Origin: Saussurea involucrata
Lineage: Eukaryota > Streptophyta > Magnoliopsida > Asterales > Asteraceae
Assembly: GCA_033807775.1 (NCBI GenBank)
Contig: CM066319.1
Location: 160,784,983 to 160,848,982 of the forward strand
DNA: 64,000 nucleotides
Direction: 5' to 3'
How positions within the stretch are numbered: position 1 is the first letter of the stretch; each line of letters starts with the position of its first letter. Of the stretch, positions 47,060 to 56,731 are shown one piece after another. The translations under genes were made by a program, and so were the position numbers. Below the pieces are notes generated by a model. The model was not told the origin of the DNA, ran no database searches, and was given only the letters and a program-made list of their open reading frames with translations.

Positions 47060-49395
47060 TGTAACAACCCAAAAATATAATAGAACAAACATAGCATTTA
47101 AGCATGAATTTACAAAACTGGGTCCCAAAAATTTCGTTACATCATACGTAAATTAAGGTTGGCGGAAACAACCTATACACAACTGAGAATAATCTAACTT
47201 CTACTAGGGGCACCTGCACTATCACTAGCTGCTTCCGCACTCTATCTTGCGGCTTGCTCATTTATCTGAGCCTCCAATGTAACGCTTACCTGAAAAGGGT
47301 TTTGGTTTTGAAAAGCGAGGGTTAGACCATGAGGTCTAGCGAGTTCCCCCTAAAACATGTTCACAAATCATTTAAAGAAAAACATTCATTTCAAATCAGT
47401 AACGTATCAAATCATGTACTCAACAATGGTATGCACAGCGGAGAAGACCAAGGTAAACACCCTACAAAGCCGGGTACGGCAACACCCTACAAATCCGGGT
47501 ACGGCAACACCCTACAAAGCCGGGTACGGCAACTCAACACCCTACAAAGCCGGGTACGACAACACCCTACAAAGCCGGGTACGGCAACACCCTACAAAGC
47601 CGGGTACGACAACACCCTACAAAGCCGGGTACGGCAACTCAAGAAGTCTTCCACTGTGCAACCCGACTCTGCCATGGCAATTTCACAAAACATGCAGTTT
47701 CACACACTTGAGGGCAATCCTCCTTTAATAGCAAAATTATACTTTTCATGGAAAACATTCGTAAAAGCTTGTAGACAAATCATGCTCATAAACATACCCT
47801 GATCAGTAAAACATAAGGCTTTCATTCACGTAAAATTCATGTAAAATTAACGGGGCACTTTCACATAATCATTTTCTTTTGGAAACACGTAAAACCGAGT
47901 ATTTTAGTTAGAAAAACTCACCTGGCTAGCTTGCTCCAAAGCTCCTCACTTACACTTCCGATCTCTAGGCGGAACACCTATTATATATTAATAGCGTTCG
48001 TCATAATCCGTTCAATTATTACTCGAGTTAAATCCCGAACTCAACCCTAACTTATCTAAATTGGTAGATTACCTTCTAGTCTAAAAGTCATAATTAATGG
48101 TCTTTGCTTACCCATCCGATTGACATACTAAACCGGATCCATTAATTTACCCGACTTTAGGTTCTCAACAAAAATTATAACACTTGCTTCTAGATAACAA
48201 AACCGGATCACGTTACTAACAATATGGCCCAAATTACTAATTAGCCTATCACACCCTTATTATATAAATATAGACTTCACTAATAAACTAAGCCCAATAC
48301 AATAACTAAGCCCAAAAGGACTTAATAATTTATTTGGCCCAAAACTCAATTCGGCCCAACTTAAATTACGGGTCAACTTTCGGGTCACACCGACTTTCGG
48401 TACACGCAAACTTTAGGCTCCAATTAAAATAATAAATCCGACCCTTTTCTTAAAATTACACTCCGGCCCAATTATTAACTTACCGGGACTTCATTTTCTA
48501 ATTCTACACAATTTAACACAATTCCTCTTTTAATAGATACAAGCTATTCCATAACCAAGAACACACTTGAACATTTAATTTATCTTACATTATGACTAGG
48601 AAATCAAAACTATATTAATAACATTCTTATTGATTTCTCAACTTACAAAGCAACTAGAACCTAACAAATCTACCATTACTCGAAAAAGAGAGCAATGAAA
48701 TGGAAGGGTTTCTTACCGGAATAAAACCTCACGAAATGGAAACTGCTGCCTAGAACTCCGGCGACCACCACTGCCGGCCACCGCCGGCCACCGTTCTCCG
48801 GCGCCGGCGAAATCCCGCCACCTTCTCTCTCTCATCGCCTATCTCTCTCTCTCTCGCAGCCTCCATCTCCTTCTCTCTCTCTCTCACGCGACCCTCTCTC
48901 TCCCTCTCGCTGCTCTCTCTCTCTCTCTCTCTCTCCGGCTGTATCTCTCTCTCTCTCTCTCCGGCTGTATCTCTCTTTCTCTCTTCGGCTGTATCTCTCT
49001 CTCCCTCTCCGGCGTCTTTCTCTTCTCGACGACTCTCTCTCTTCTTCTCGTCGTCTCTCTCTCGCCTCTCTCTCTCCTCCGTCGTCTCTCTCTCCTCGCC
49101 GGCCATCTCCTTCTCTCCCGCCGGCGTTCTCTCTGCCGGCTGCACCCACAAAACACACACAAGACACATTTCTTCTTTCTGCCTTTTCTCTCTCTCGATG
49201 ACAGCCACAGTCCTACACTAAACCCTAAAATAAAAGAAAACCCTATGCTATTCTAATACTAAAATACTGCACACTCCCAAAAGAAAGGAAATTGATTTCC
49301 TACCTTTTCCCATATTGCCCTCAAACTTTCTCACAATAACCAATCAACCCCTAACTTTTATTTTTAAATTAAAACACTTAATTTGGGTTATTACA
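47060..49395 (-). repeat. Element C, sense 5' LTR
   Basis: 2336 bp, nearly identical to 41326-43633 apart from one extra 25-bp unit, a different CT-tract layout and scattered substitutions. This indicates a fairly recent insertion. Confidence 0.9.
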
Positions 49396-49489
49396 TGTTT
49401 ATTCTAGCAAAATTTTAATTAGTTGCTCGTTCCAGATTTGAGGGTGTTACAGTAAAATGTTGAAAGTATCTGGTAAGTATTTAGTTTCT

Positions 49490-49750
49490 GGATAGTTGAT
49501 TTACCGGATGGTATCCGGATTACTTTGGTTTCCGGATGTACCCGGATTTGTTGGTATTTTCCGAAGGTATCCTGTGATTTATGTTTCCGGACACTATTCC
49601 GGACTGTTCCCGGATACTGATAGTTTCCGGGTATGAGTTCCGGACATCTTGTCCGGATAGTTCTACCGGGAGTGTCCGGTAAGTATTAATGTTCCGGTAA
49701 GTATTAATGTTCCGGTAACTGATGACTTCCCGGTAAGTAGTGATTTTCAA
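49490..49750. repeat. TCCGG-rich stretch in LTR A
   Basis: Frequent TTCCGG, TCCGGA and ACCGG motifs occur at irregular spacing, similar in style to 7597-7890 of the gypsy LTR. The minus-strand frame at 49520-49750 is a by-product. Confidence 0.7.
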
Positions 49751-49914
49751 TAAATTTTGACAGGGAACAATTATAACTACTTGAAATTCAATCCTAGCAG
49801 AATGAACATACTTATAACTCGATTTTAAGTATGATATGATTTGACGTATGATTTGGTTGGATACACACTTATGCTAGGAAGTAATGGATCAATAGGCACT
49901 AGTATTATGTGAAC

Positions 49915-50190
49915 ACGTGGAATAGGCGTGGGCTAATCGTAATTCCCGTGGATTTGATAAACGTGGAATAGGCGTGGCTTAATCGTAATTCCCGTTTATT
50001 TGAAATGAAAAATAGGTCGGGCTTAATGGTAATTCTCATTTCGTATTGTGATGTGAAATCATGGAATAGGCGTGGCTTAATCGTAATTCCTAATTTCTAT
50101 TGGAAGTTAAGGGATATGCATGGCTTAATTGTAATCTCTACTTCCACTTCAAGAAATAGGCATGGCTTAATTGTAATTTCTTGGACATGA
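49915..50190. repeat. Roughly 50-bp tandem repeat in LTR A
   Basis: Six diverged units built on GGAATAGGCGTGGCTTAATC followed by GTAATTCC. They lie inside the putative intron of LTR A. Confidence 0.75.
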
Positions 50191-50754
50191 GCTGAAATCT
50201 AGAATCCGTGGAGATTCGTAGTGGCGCTCTGGAACATGAGATTATGACTTACTTAGTGTTTGTCATACTCATGGAATCGGGTATAATTCCCGTCATCGAA
50301 AGATGTTATGTGTACGGTAAGAAGGATTAAGATTAGGTTTATTTATATGCTTTGTTTACAATTTGGTTTTCAAAGCTTATAACGTTTTTAATTTGAAAAT
50401 GAGATGTTCTCACTAGGCGTAAGCCTAATCTTTTCAAATTAAATTTTCTTACCAGGTACTAGCTCGGGAAGAGATACGAAGGGATGAGTGTCGAGGAGTA
50501 CCAGAACTGTATTTTGGAGACGCTATGGAGAATTTAGTGGAACATGGTTATTTTGGAGATATTGTAGACAACCCGTATAATCTGATTTTGCTGGTTATGA
50601 ATTAGATTAGTCGGTTGTTTATGATAGATCAGTTGTAATTATAGACCTTGTCACTAATTCTCCATTTATGTATGAAAGTTTTGGGAAATGTTGTGGTAGA
50701 CTTTGATAAAGTTTAAGGTTTAAATTTATTGTGGCTTTAGGGTGTTTCATATAG

Positions 50755-51839
50755 TTATTGTTATTTGCTATTTATTAATTTTTTATAGGTTATTTGATAG
50801 GGTTCCTGAGTTTGTTATTTAATTTGAGTTTATTATTTTGATATAAGGTTTGTTAATTGTTACTAGTTTGTCTTTTACTATATGATTTCTTTCTAACCGG
50901 ATTTAATTTCTTAACATCTTGCTCTTTGATTTCTTGCTATGAATAATAATGTGTAATGTGTTCATTTGCTTTTAGCTAAACAAAAATAGTAAATATGTAC
51001 ATAGCAGTATAATGTCTTGGTTTATCGGAAATAGTAAAAAATTAATCGAAAAACTGAAAAAGTTATATTTAGTTGATTAAACTGATCAATTTAAGCCGAA
51101 AACCGAATAACCTAAAGTCGTCTTGCTTCGGATGAGTTATTCGGTTTCAATTTTTTTCGATCTTAACTCCTAAGTGTGCCCCCAATGATAAAAGTTTCTG
51201 GATCCGCCACCGGCTACGTGTTAAATAAGAAGACACAAATGATAACAAAAGTTGGTTGAGACAACAAAGCTACAAACCTCATACCGTATGAGATTCTGTA
51301 GGTCATTTTTAGGGTCAAAGTTATGAAAGTATATGATGTGAGCTATACTTACATCTTAGTTTCAATCTGGTACAAATTTTACATCATTATGGTGTCGTTT
51401 GGTACTTTAGACAGGACTGGATATAAAAGAACAAGATCATTGTCTTACGTTTAGCATGACTCTTATGTGGAACAAACAAGAACAGAGTGGAACATGTCTG
51501 TTTCACCCCACCACATGGAATAAGGTGGAACAGACTTATACTTTACCAATATAACCTCAAAATAAAATATAATTCTCTTCTAAGACATCAAATATGCCTT
51601 ATTTTCTTATTTTATTCATTTTTTAAATTTTATTTATATATTAATTTTATGCTCTTTAAACTTTCAGTTTATTGTCCTCAAAATATTATTTTATATAGTT
51701 TCTATGTTTTGACTAATTTATGTAAATTATTAAATATTAATAGTAAAAATATATAAAAGGTAGAAAATAAATCCATGAAAAATAATTCAATTTCAAAATC
51801 GCTTTCAGCCATGCCTGCAAGATAAATCTGGTTAAGCAT
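50755..51839. other. Intergenic AT-rich DNA, no gene seen
   Basis: No recognisable protein or element ends. The 89-codon frame at 51487-51756 is AT-rich and resembles nothing. Confidence 0.5.
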
Positions 51840-52195
51840 GTTAATAGTGTCAATAGGCTCAGTGATGTTGTGTTTTTGTTTAACCGAATGATCTGTATGA
51901 AGTCTCTGCCTTAGTTAATCGAATTCAATAAGCTCTTTGGCGATATCGTGAAGATGAAGCATTACTCTACTTCTATTTCCTTGATCAATAAATTGTGGTT
52001 GCTGCGAATTTCTGTTGATGCATGTATGATGAACATTGCAATCAACTGTTTTTCTCAGATAAAACGAATCGATTTAGGGTTTGCTATGTTAGGTTGTATT
52101 GTGAAGCGTGGTCATGAACCGCTTGTGTCTACTTATAACACTTTGTTGAATGGTCTTGTTTTAGAAGATAAGATTTTAGAATTTGATGGAACATG
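51840..52195 (+). pseudogene. Restorer-like PPR protein fragment
   Basis: In-frame translation gives LSDVVFLFNRMICMKSLP, a stop (TAG at 51912-51914), then LIEFNKLFGDIVKMKHYSTS and, further on, INCFSQIKRIDLGFAMLGCI and STYNTLLNGLVLEDKI. This is the N-terminal consensus of P-class pentatricopeptide proteins of the Rf-like group, which bind organellar RNA. It ends at TGA 52194-52196 after fewer than three repeats, so it is a truncated relic. No transit peptide is seen upstream. Confidence 0.7.
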
Positions 52196-52352
52196 AGATT
52201 GCGGATTTGGTGAAGAGTTTGTCGAATTGTAATCTGTTTCATGGGGATTGGGGGAGAGATGATCCTATCCACTATTCGTGTGTACAGGTTGATGAACAAT
52301 TTAATTGAAAAGTAGGTAGAAAAATCATGTTTCGTATGATTAATTCATTCAG

Positions 52353-52663
52353 ATGTGCATCGACGGTTGTTCTAACAGAGATCAAGGTGTAGATATCGCA
52401 AAAGCTCTCGATGATTCTGGTTGCGTCATCGTTTTAGGGGAAATCGTTTTCCTTAAACTTGAACAGGTTCATTGAATCAATCGGTGAGATGAGTTTTTGT
52501 TATTAATTGCAGGTAGTGAAAGCAATCAACGGACTGATGACCGGTGACGATGAACAAATATCGAAACTGGAATAAATGAAGTGGTGGAAATTAGCGATCG
52601 ATGTGAAGGTGGAGAAGATGGTATGGAGAAAATGGAGTCCTTGTCCACCTATGATTATGAAAT
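52353..52663 (+). pseudogene. Mitochondrial calcium uniporter (MCU)-like fragment
   Basis: After an acceptor (TTCATTCAG) at 52352, an exon of 38 codons reads IAKALDDSGCVIVLGEIVFL through LEQ to 52466. A short GT...AG gap (52467-52512) follows, then VVKAINGLMTGDDEQISKLE, a stop at 52573, and LAIDVKVEKMVWRKW in the same frame. Plant MCU proteins have this order ahead of their two membrane segments, as I recall it. The DIME pore motif and membrane segments are not found, and the upstream domain is missing, so it is a fragment. Homology rests on motif memory. Confidence 0.5.
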
Positions 52664-52698
52664 CGGATATGAATATGTGAATACAGACATAAATTGTA

Positions 52699-52928
52699 TT
52701 TGACTTCATTAGGTGAAAACAGATTATAGATGAAATTTGTGTTTGATTTCATATGGTGAAACAATGTTAGCATGTGTTTCATCTGGTGAATTTGTGTTTT
52801 ATATGGTGAATATGTACGTTTCATATGGTGAATCAACGCGTTTCATCTGATGAATAAAGTTATAGGTTTCATATGGTGAATCTTGCTACCAAAATGACGA
52901 TTATTTCCCTTTTCATGTGATGAAAGAG
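52699..52928. repeat. Dispersed TTTCATATGGTGAA motif array
   Basis: Eight copies of TTTCAT(A/C)TGGTGAA-like sequence, each with TTCA...TGAA ends, lie within about 230 bp at irregular spacing. The minus-strand frames at 52503 and 52591 are produced by it. Confidence 0.7.
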
Positions 52929-52929
52929 C

Positions 52930-53320
52930 TTTTAATTATAACCATGGGATCAAAACTAAATTACAGCTTAGATTGGTTCTCACGGTTCTTAATCTTTTTT
53001 TAGTTCTCACATGATAACCCCTATATATATGTGTGTGCGCGCGCACGAGAAAATTAATTGAATGTGATATACTTAAGATTTAAAAAGTATGAATAAGTTG
53101 TACCAAACGGTTGATGTGAAAAATAGATTATGAGTAGACCAGAGAAAACAAGTTAGGACAATATTTTGATATATCAAAGTATCAACCCGACCAACCCGTA
53201 CGGCTTGATTTGGTTGGGTTGCACTTTAGTTTGAGTTGGGTTGAGATTTTTCAAACCGCAAGCATTGGATTGGGTTATTCAAATGCTTTCAACTCAACCC
53301 GAGGACACCCCTTGTAACAT
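52930..53320. other. Intergenic DNA with TA/TG/CG microsatellite
   Basis: The end TAGTTCTCACATGATAACCC followed by TATATATGTGTGTGCGCGCG (53001-53042) resembles the right ends of the foldback elements at 315 and 61962 next to microsatellites. No left partner was found. Confidence 0.4.
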
Positions 53321-53540
53321 TTTTTGTTTCTAAGAAAATTTAGTTACCATATGGCATTCATGGTAATAAAAAAAATATTCTAATCAAATTTACTGGTAAC
53401 CTAGATACCGTGGGTTAATCATGGTAACATCTTTTCTTTCTAAGTAGATTTACTGGTAACCGATACCGTGGGGCCAATCATGATAACATCTTTTCTTTCT
53501 AAGCAGATTTACCGGTAACGGACCTGGTTAAATCGTATTG
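53320..53540. repeat. Three-copy tandem repeat of about 60-70 bp
   Basis: Units contain TGGTAACATCTTTTCTTTCT, then AAG(T/C)AGATTTAC(T/C)GGTAAC and GATACCGTGG. No coding function is seen. Confidence 0.7.
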
Positions 53541-53993
53541 TCCCTTCGTTGTAAGCTAAAAAAATTACGTTCATAAAAGGTGCAACTGTATTGTTCTAGA
53601 AGATAAAACCGCATTTTATGGTAAAATTCACGAGTCCATCCCTAACCAAGGTATCGCCGGCGAATCATGGTAACATCTTATCATAATAAATCCATCAAGA
53701 TAACAAGAATACGGACGAACATAATTTAACTGGGTTACATTAAAGTCAAGTCATGAAGACACAAATGTGAACAAAGAGAGATTACATGCAATAAAAAGTG
53801 AAAAAGAAACATTAAAAAAACATAGAAAAGGTCTATTTACAAGCATCCAAAGTGCTTTTCCATCTTTTAGGGCTTCAATTCAACAATGTGTTGGTTTGTA
53901 CAGGGGATGATTTGATCAGGATTACTCAATTTGAGCTAGCCATGGATGATGGAGTTACCTTCAACTTAGATTTAAGCATTCATTCTTTAAGCT

Positions 53994-53995
53994 TC

Positions 53996-54054
<59 letters not shown>

Positions 54055-54798
54055 GATGATTGACGTAAAGAACAAGCAACAATTTGTGCCCATTGTCTCA
54101 ATCTTGTCTTCATTGTCTGTGGATTGTCCCCTTCATCAACAAATCACAAATCAAAAAATTAGAATCCGATTAACAACTAATTAAAAGCATAAACAACAAT
54201 TCAATAAGTTTAGTGGAAGAGGCTTATGGTTGAATATGATTGTAATTAGATATTTTGAGGCAAAATTGGTTTGTAATTTTGTATATAGCTTTGAATTTAT
54301 GGTTCGTAATTGAAATTCTAGCAAATTCAGGTGAAAATCAGAGGTATAAACTATCCCCAATTGAAATTGAAGTTAGAGAAAAGGATTACCGCGGCTGAAT
54401 ACTCCGCCGTGAGGGCTGTCCAACGGAGAAAACAGATCGGATTCGGAGACGGAAGGTGAATATGAAGAGGCGGAAGAAGAAGACGACATGGACGATGAAT
54501 TCGAGATCGTATCGTGATATTGCTTGTTGACGGCGTAATACAAACCTAACGCCGGCAAAGTACTTGAAAGTCGATCATTCGATTCATCAAATCCAAACCC
54601 TAGCTCGATACAAGCTTTGAGCTCAACAATATCCTCATCGGTAACACTCTTGTTCCGCCGCCGACGGCGGTGGTCGTGTTTTTCCTTCCGCTTAAGCCAT
54701 TCCTCGTCTCGGAGTATGTCCGGCGACCACGACTTGTGTTTGTAGAGAGGAGAGGGCGCCGGTGGACGCACAGCGGCGACGGGGTGAGGTGGCGGCAT
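53994..54798 (-). CDS. DUF1685 family protein (two exons)
   Basis: Exon 1 is 54798-54390 and exon 2 is 54130-53994, giving 181 residues. Exon 1 encodes a proline-rich start, a basic KRKEKHDHRRRRRNKSV patch, then the family core DEDIVELKACIELGFGF and LSSTLPALGLYYAVNKQ, then a Ser-rich linker. The donor GT at 54389 (phase 1) and acceptor AG at 54132-54131 join FSR to GDNPQTMKTRLRQWAQIVAC, the conserved DUF1685 C-terminal block. The protein then ends in 21 consecutive Ser codons, 20 of them TCA, and TGA, all encoded by the ATG/TCA microsatellite at 53995-54060. DUF1685 proteins are of unknown function. The poly-Met frame on the other strand is a shadow. Without splicing the frame would stop in GNPFL. 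Confidence 0.88.
53997..54060. repeat. (GAT)n/(TCA)n microsatellite encoding the poly-Ser tail
   Basis: About 20 triplets with one GAA interruption lie inside exon 2 of the DUF1685 gene. The stop codon TGA (53996-53994) overlaps the edge of the repeat, so length changes alter only the Ser count as long as they are whole triplets. Confidence 0.9.
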
Positions 54799-54799
54799 A

Positions 54800-55219
54800 G
54801 ACCGGTCTCCCTGACCCGTTAGGGTGGGGACCCTGTGAGTTAGTTTGTCCGGTTCTGGAATCGAAATTGGTTGTTTTGACGAAAAAAACCGGAGTTATAA
54901 TAGAGCGGAGATGTGGACCACACCACGTAAAAAATATATTTTTTCCCGAAGAATATAAAATGATTTTAAACTATAATTAAATACTCTAATAATTAATAAT
55001 AAAAAATAGTTTTTCTGGAAATATCAGCCTTCGAGTTTGACCATGATTGGAGACGTAGTCCATTTTTGTGAGTCAATATTCAGAATTTAAAGGCATTTTA
55101 CAAACAATTCCCGGAAATTTTACCTAATTTGTTTTATATAGAGGGCTAGTTTAGCTGTTTAGGTAAATGTCGTACCATTTTTTATATTGATTGATGTCTA
55201 TATATTATGTATTACTGTA
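54800..55219. other. Upstream region of the DUF1685 gene
   Basis: It contains the presumed leader and promoter. AT-rich; no clear TATA box could be fixed. Nothing else recognisable. Confidence 0.4.
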
Positions 55220-55250
55220 TTAGTTATGTACCCGTGCAAGACAGTGTGAA
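55220..55250 (-). mobile_element. Degraded Helitron-type 3' end
   Basis: The minus strand reads GCACGGGTACATAACTAA followed by T, which parallels the terminus at 2865-2896 (CGCGGGTAGACTGCTAG then T). The hairpin has decayed. Confidence 0.35.
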
Positions 55251-55521
55251 TGTATCTCATTCATTTTGTTTAAGCTTCCTTAATTATCTTATCCATAATT
55301 CATCTATGAACTTTGATTAAGAGAAACAAAAAATAGATTACCCAATATTCATATACAAACCAACATTATGAACAACTTTAAACAAAAATTAGTGTTTTAT
55401 CCATGAACTTGGATAAAAAAATTACAATCGAAGTTCATAGAAAAAACAACGCTATAAGCTTTTAAAAAAACACCATATTAAACAAGAGAATCTTTAAAAA
55501 TGAAACATTATTATCTTCTAA

Positions 55522-56083
55522 GACTATCCACACCCCTGCAAGACAATACTCATTTCTAAAATGTCACATCAGTTTTGCAATAACATGTTTCATATTCATG
55601 TAAGACCAAACTCCTTTCTAAAGTAATAAGTTATAATATAAATAATATAGATAATTATAATATAACTAATAAAATAAATTAATTATAAAGTATATTTTTT
55701 TGATGTTTGTGTACGTTTATCTATTAGTATTTGTATTTTCGTAATTTTTATATTAATGTACTTTTATTTTAGTAGTTTAAATAAAAAACATTGCATAAAA
55801 ATATCATTTTTTAAATAAAGCATGGGTAAAAAATCTTAATAAAAAAAATAATGTTCAAATAAACTAATAAATTAATTAAATTTAATAAACATATTATTAA
55901 TTAATGTTTAAACAAACAAATAAATTAATTAAATTAAACAAAAATGGATTTGTTTAATATATATGTGTTTGTGAAAGATTTTTTTAATTGTGAAAGAAGT
56001 GGCTACACTTGCAAGACCTTGCAAGCCACATGGCATGCCATGTCACCTTGCAAATGCCTTGTGCAAGACGTGTATGGATGCTC
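55522..56083. mobile_element. Tourist/Harbinger-type MITE
   Basis: The ends GACTATCCACACCCCTGC and the complement of GAGCATCCATACACG are inverted with mismatches. TAA flanks both sides (55519-55521 and 56084-56086). It is AT-rich inside, with no transposase. The 70-codon frame at 55944 reads through its right end. Confidence 0.6.
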
Positions 56084-56086
56084 TAA

Positions 56087-56731
56087 AGTTAAAATAAAAC
56101 ATGATTATATTTCAGATTTAAAAACAATTTGTTTTAAAATTGTCTTCCCCGTTTAATTATTTTCTTTTTTTATTATTTTATAACCTTCTATTTAATCATA
56201 ATTGTTGATAAAAAAATGAATGATTTAAATGGGTTTGTAAATTAATCATATGTGTTTGGTTGATGAAAGATTGTGACTATATATATAATTTTAATCAAAA
56301 TTAGTTATTTATTAATTTGCAATTTAATGGGTTATTACATTTTTTTTAAAACAAATGATTGCAAAAGTGACGTATGGCTTATGTGACTTATGTCTATAAT
56401 GGCATAGTTATTTATTTATTTTAATATTTAATAATTTTGTTTTATGGTAATTAATTAAGAAACCGTGTAATTAAAGGGCCCCCATTTTACTTAGAAATGA
56501 ATCTTTGTATTCATTACGTGTGAGTTTTAATAAAGACTTTCTTTACCACCCATCCCAAGGGTTGAGTTCAAGTAAGTAAAAGCATAAATTCCTTTTTTTT
56601 AATGTAAAAAATACTCTTTCTTCATTAATATTGTTTTATTTTATATGAAAAATTAGAATTTTGAGTTTGAGATTAGTTCAGGACAAGAAAATTAAAAAAT
56701 AAAAAACATCCTAATAATCATTTTATTTGTA
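56087..56731. other. AT-rich intergenic DNA, no gene seen
   Basis: No frame of interest and no clear element ends. Confidence 0.5.

Larger units (their letters stand above)
41326..49395 (-). mobile_element. Non-autonomous LTR retrotransposon C, innermost of the nest
   Basis: LTRs at 41326-43633 and 47060-49395 are flanked by TGTTT at 41321-41325 and 49396-49400. The primer-binding site at 47041-47057 and the polypurine tract next to 43633 put the sense strand on minus. The 3.4-kb internal region (43634-47059) has no gag-pol domain. Its leader stem-loop and GACGGAATTC box show kinship with the gypsy element, which may have supplied proteins. The LTRs differ mostly in repeat copy number. Confidence 0.92.
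38737..49451 (+). mobile_element. Solo LTR B, second level of the nest
   Basis: It starts TGTAACACCCGG, ends GAGGGTGTTACA, and is flanked by GTAAA at 38732-38736 and 49452-49456. Its own sequence is 38737-41325 plus 49401-49451. It is related to the solo LTRs at 20289 and 28870, although the first few hundred bases have diverged. It carries two hairpins with 11-bp arms (38864-38888, 38949-38973), a pyrimidine-rich leader (39010-39150), and the intron-like module 39545-41100 with hairpin 41057-41070. The frames at 38955, 40465 and 40992 are not genes. Confidence 0.88.
38102..50749 (+). mobile_element. Solo LTR A, outermost of a three-level nest
   Basis: It starts TGTAACACTTCG, ends GGGTGTTTCA, and is flanked by TATAG at 38097-38101 and 50750-50754. 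Its own sequence is 38102-38736 plus 49457-50749 (about 1.9 kb); everything between is later insertions. A TATA box lies at 38283-38290. The intron-like module has donor TGAG/GTGAGTT at 38527, hairpin TAGGC, GTAA, GCCTA at 50414-50427 and acceptor CTTACCAG ending at 50455. It contains TCCGG-type and 50-bp repeats. No internal domain remains. Confidence 0.88.

Noticed and set aside
47329..47802. 157-codon frame with TPYKAGYGN repeats
   Set aside because: It comes from the 25-bp LTR minisatellite; unit number and frame change between the two LTRs.
43071..49208. Arg/Glu-repeat proteins of 95-152 codons
   Set aside because: They are translations of the GAGA/CTCT tracts in the two element C LTRs, open in all frames.
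53852..54184. 110-codon plus-strand frame with a poly-Met run
   Set aside because: Antisense shadow of exon 2 and intron of the DUF1685 gene.
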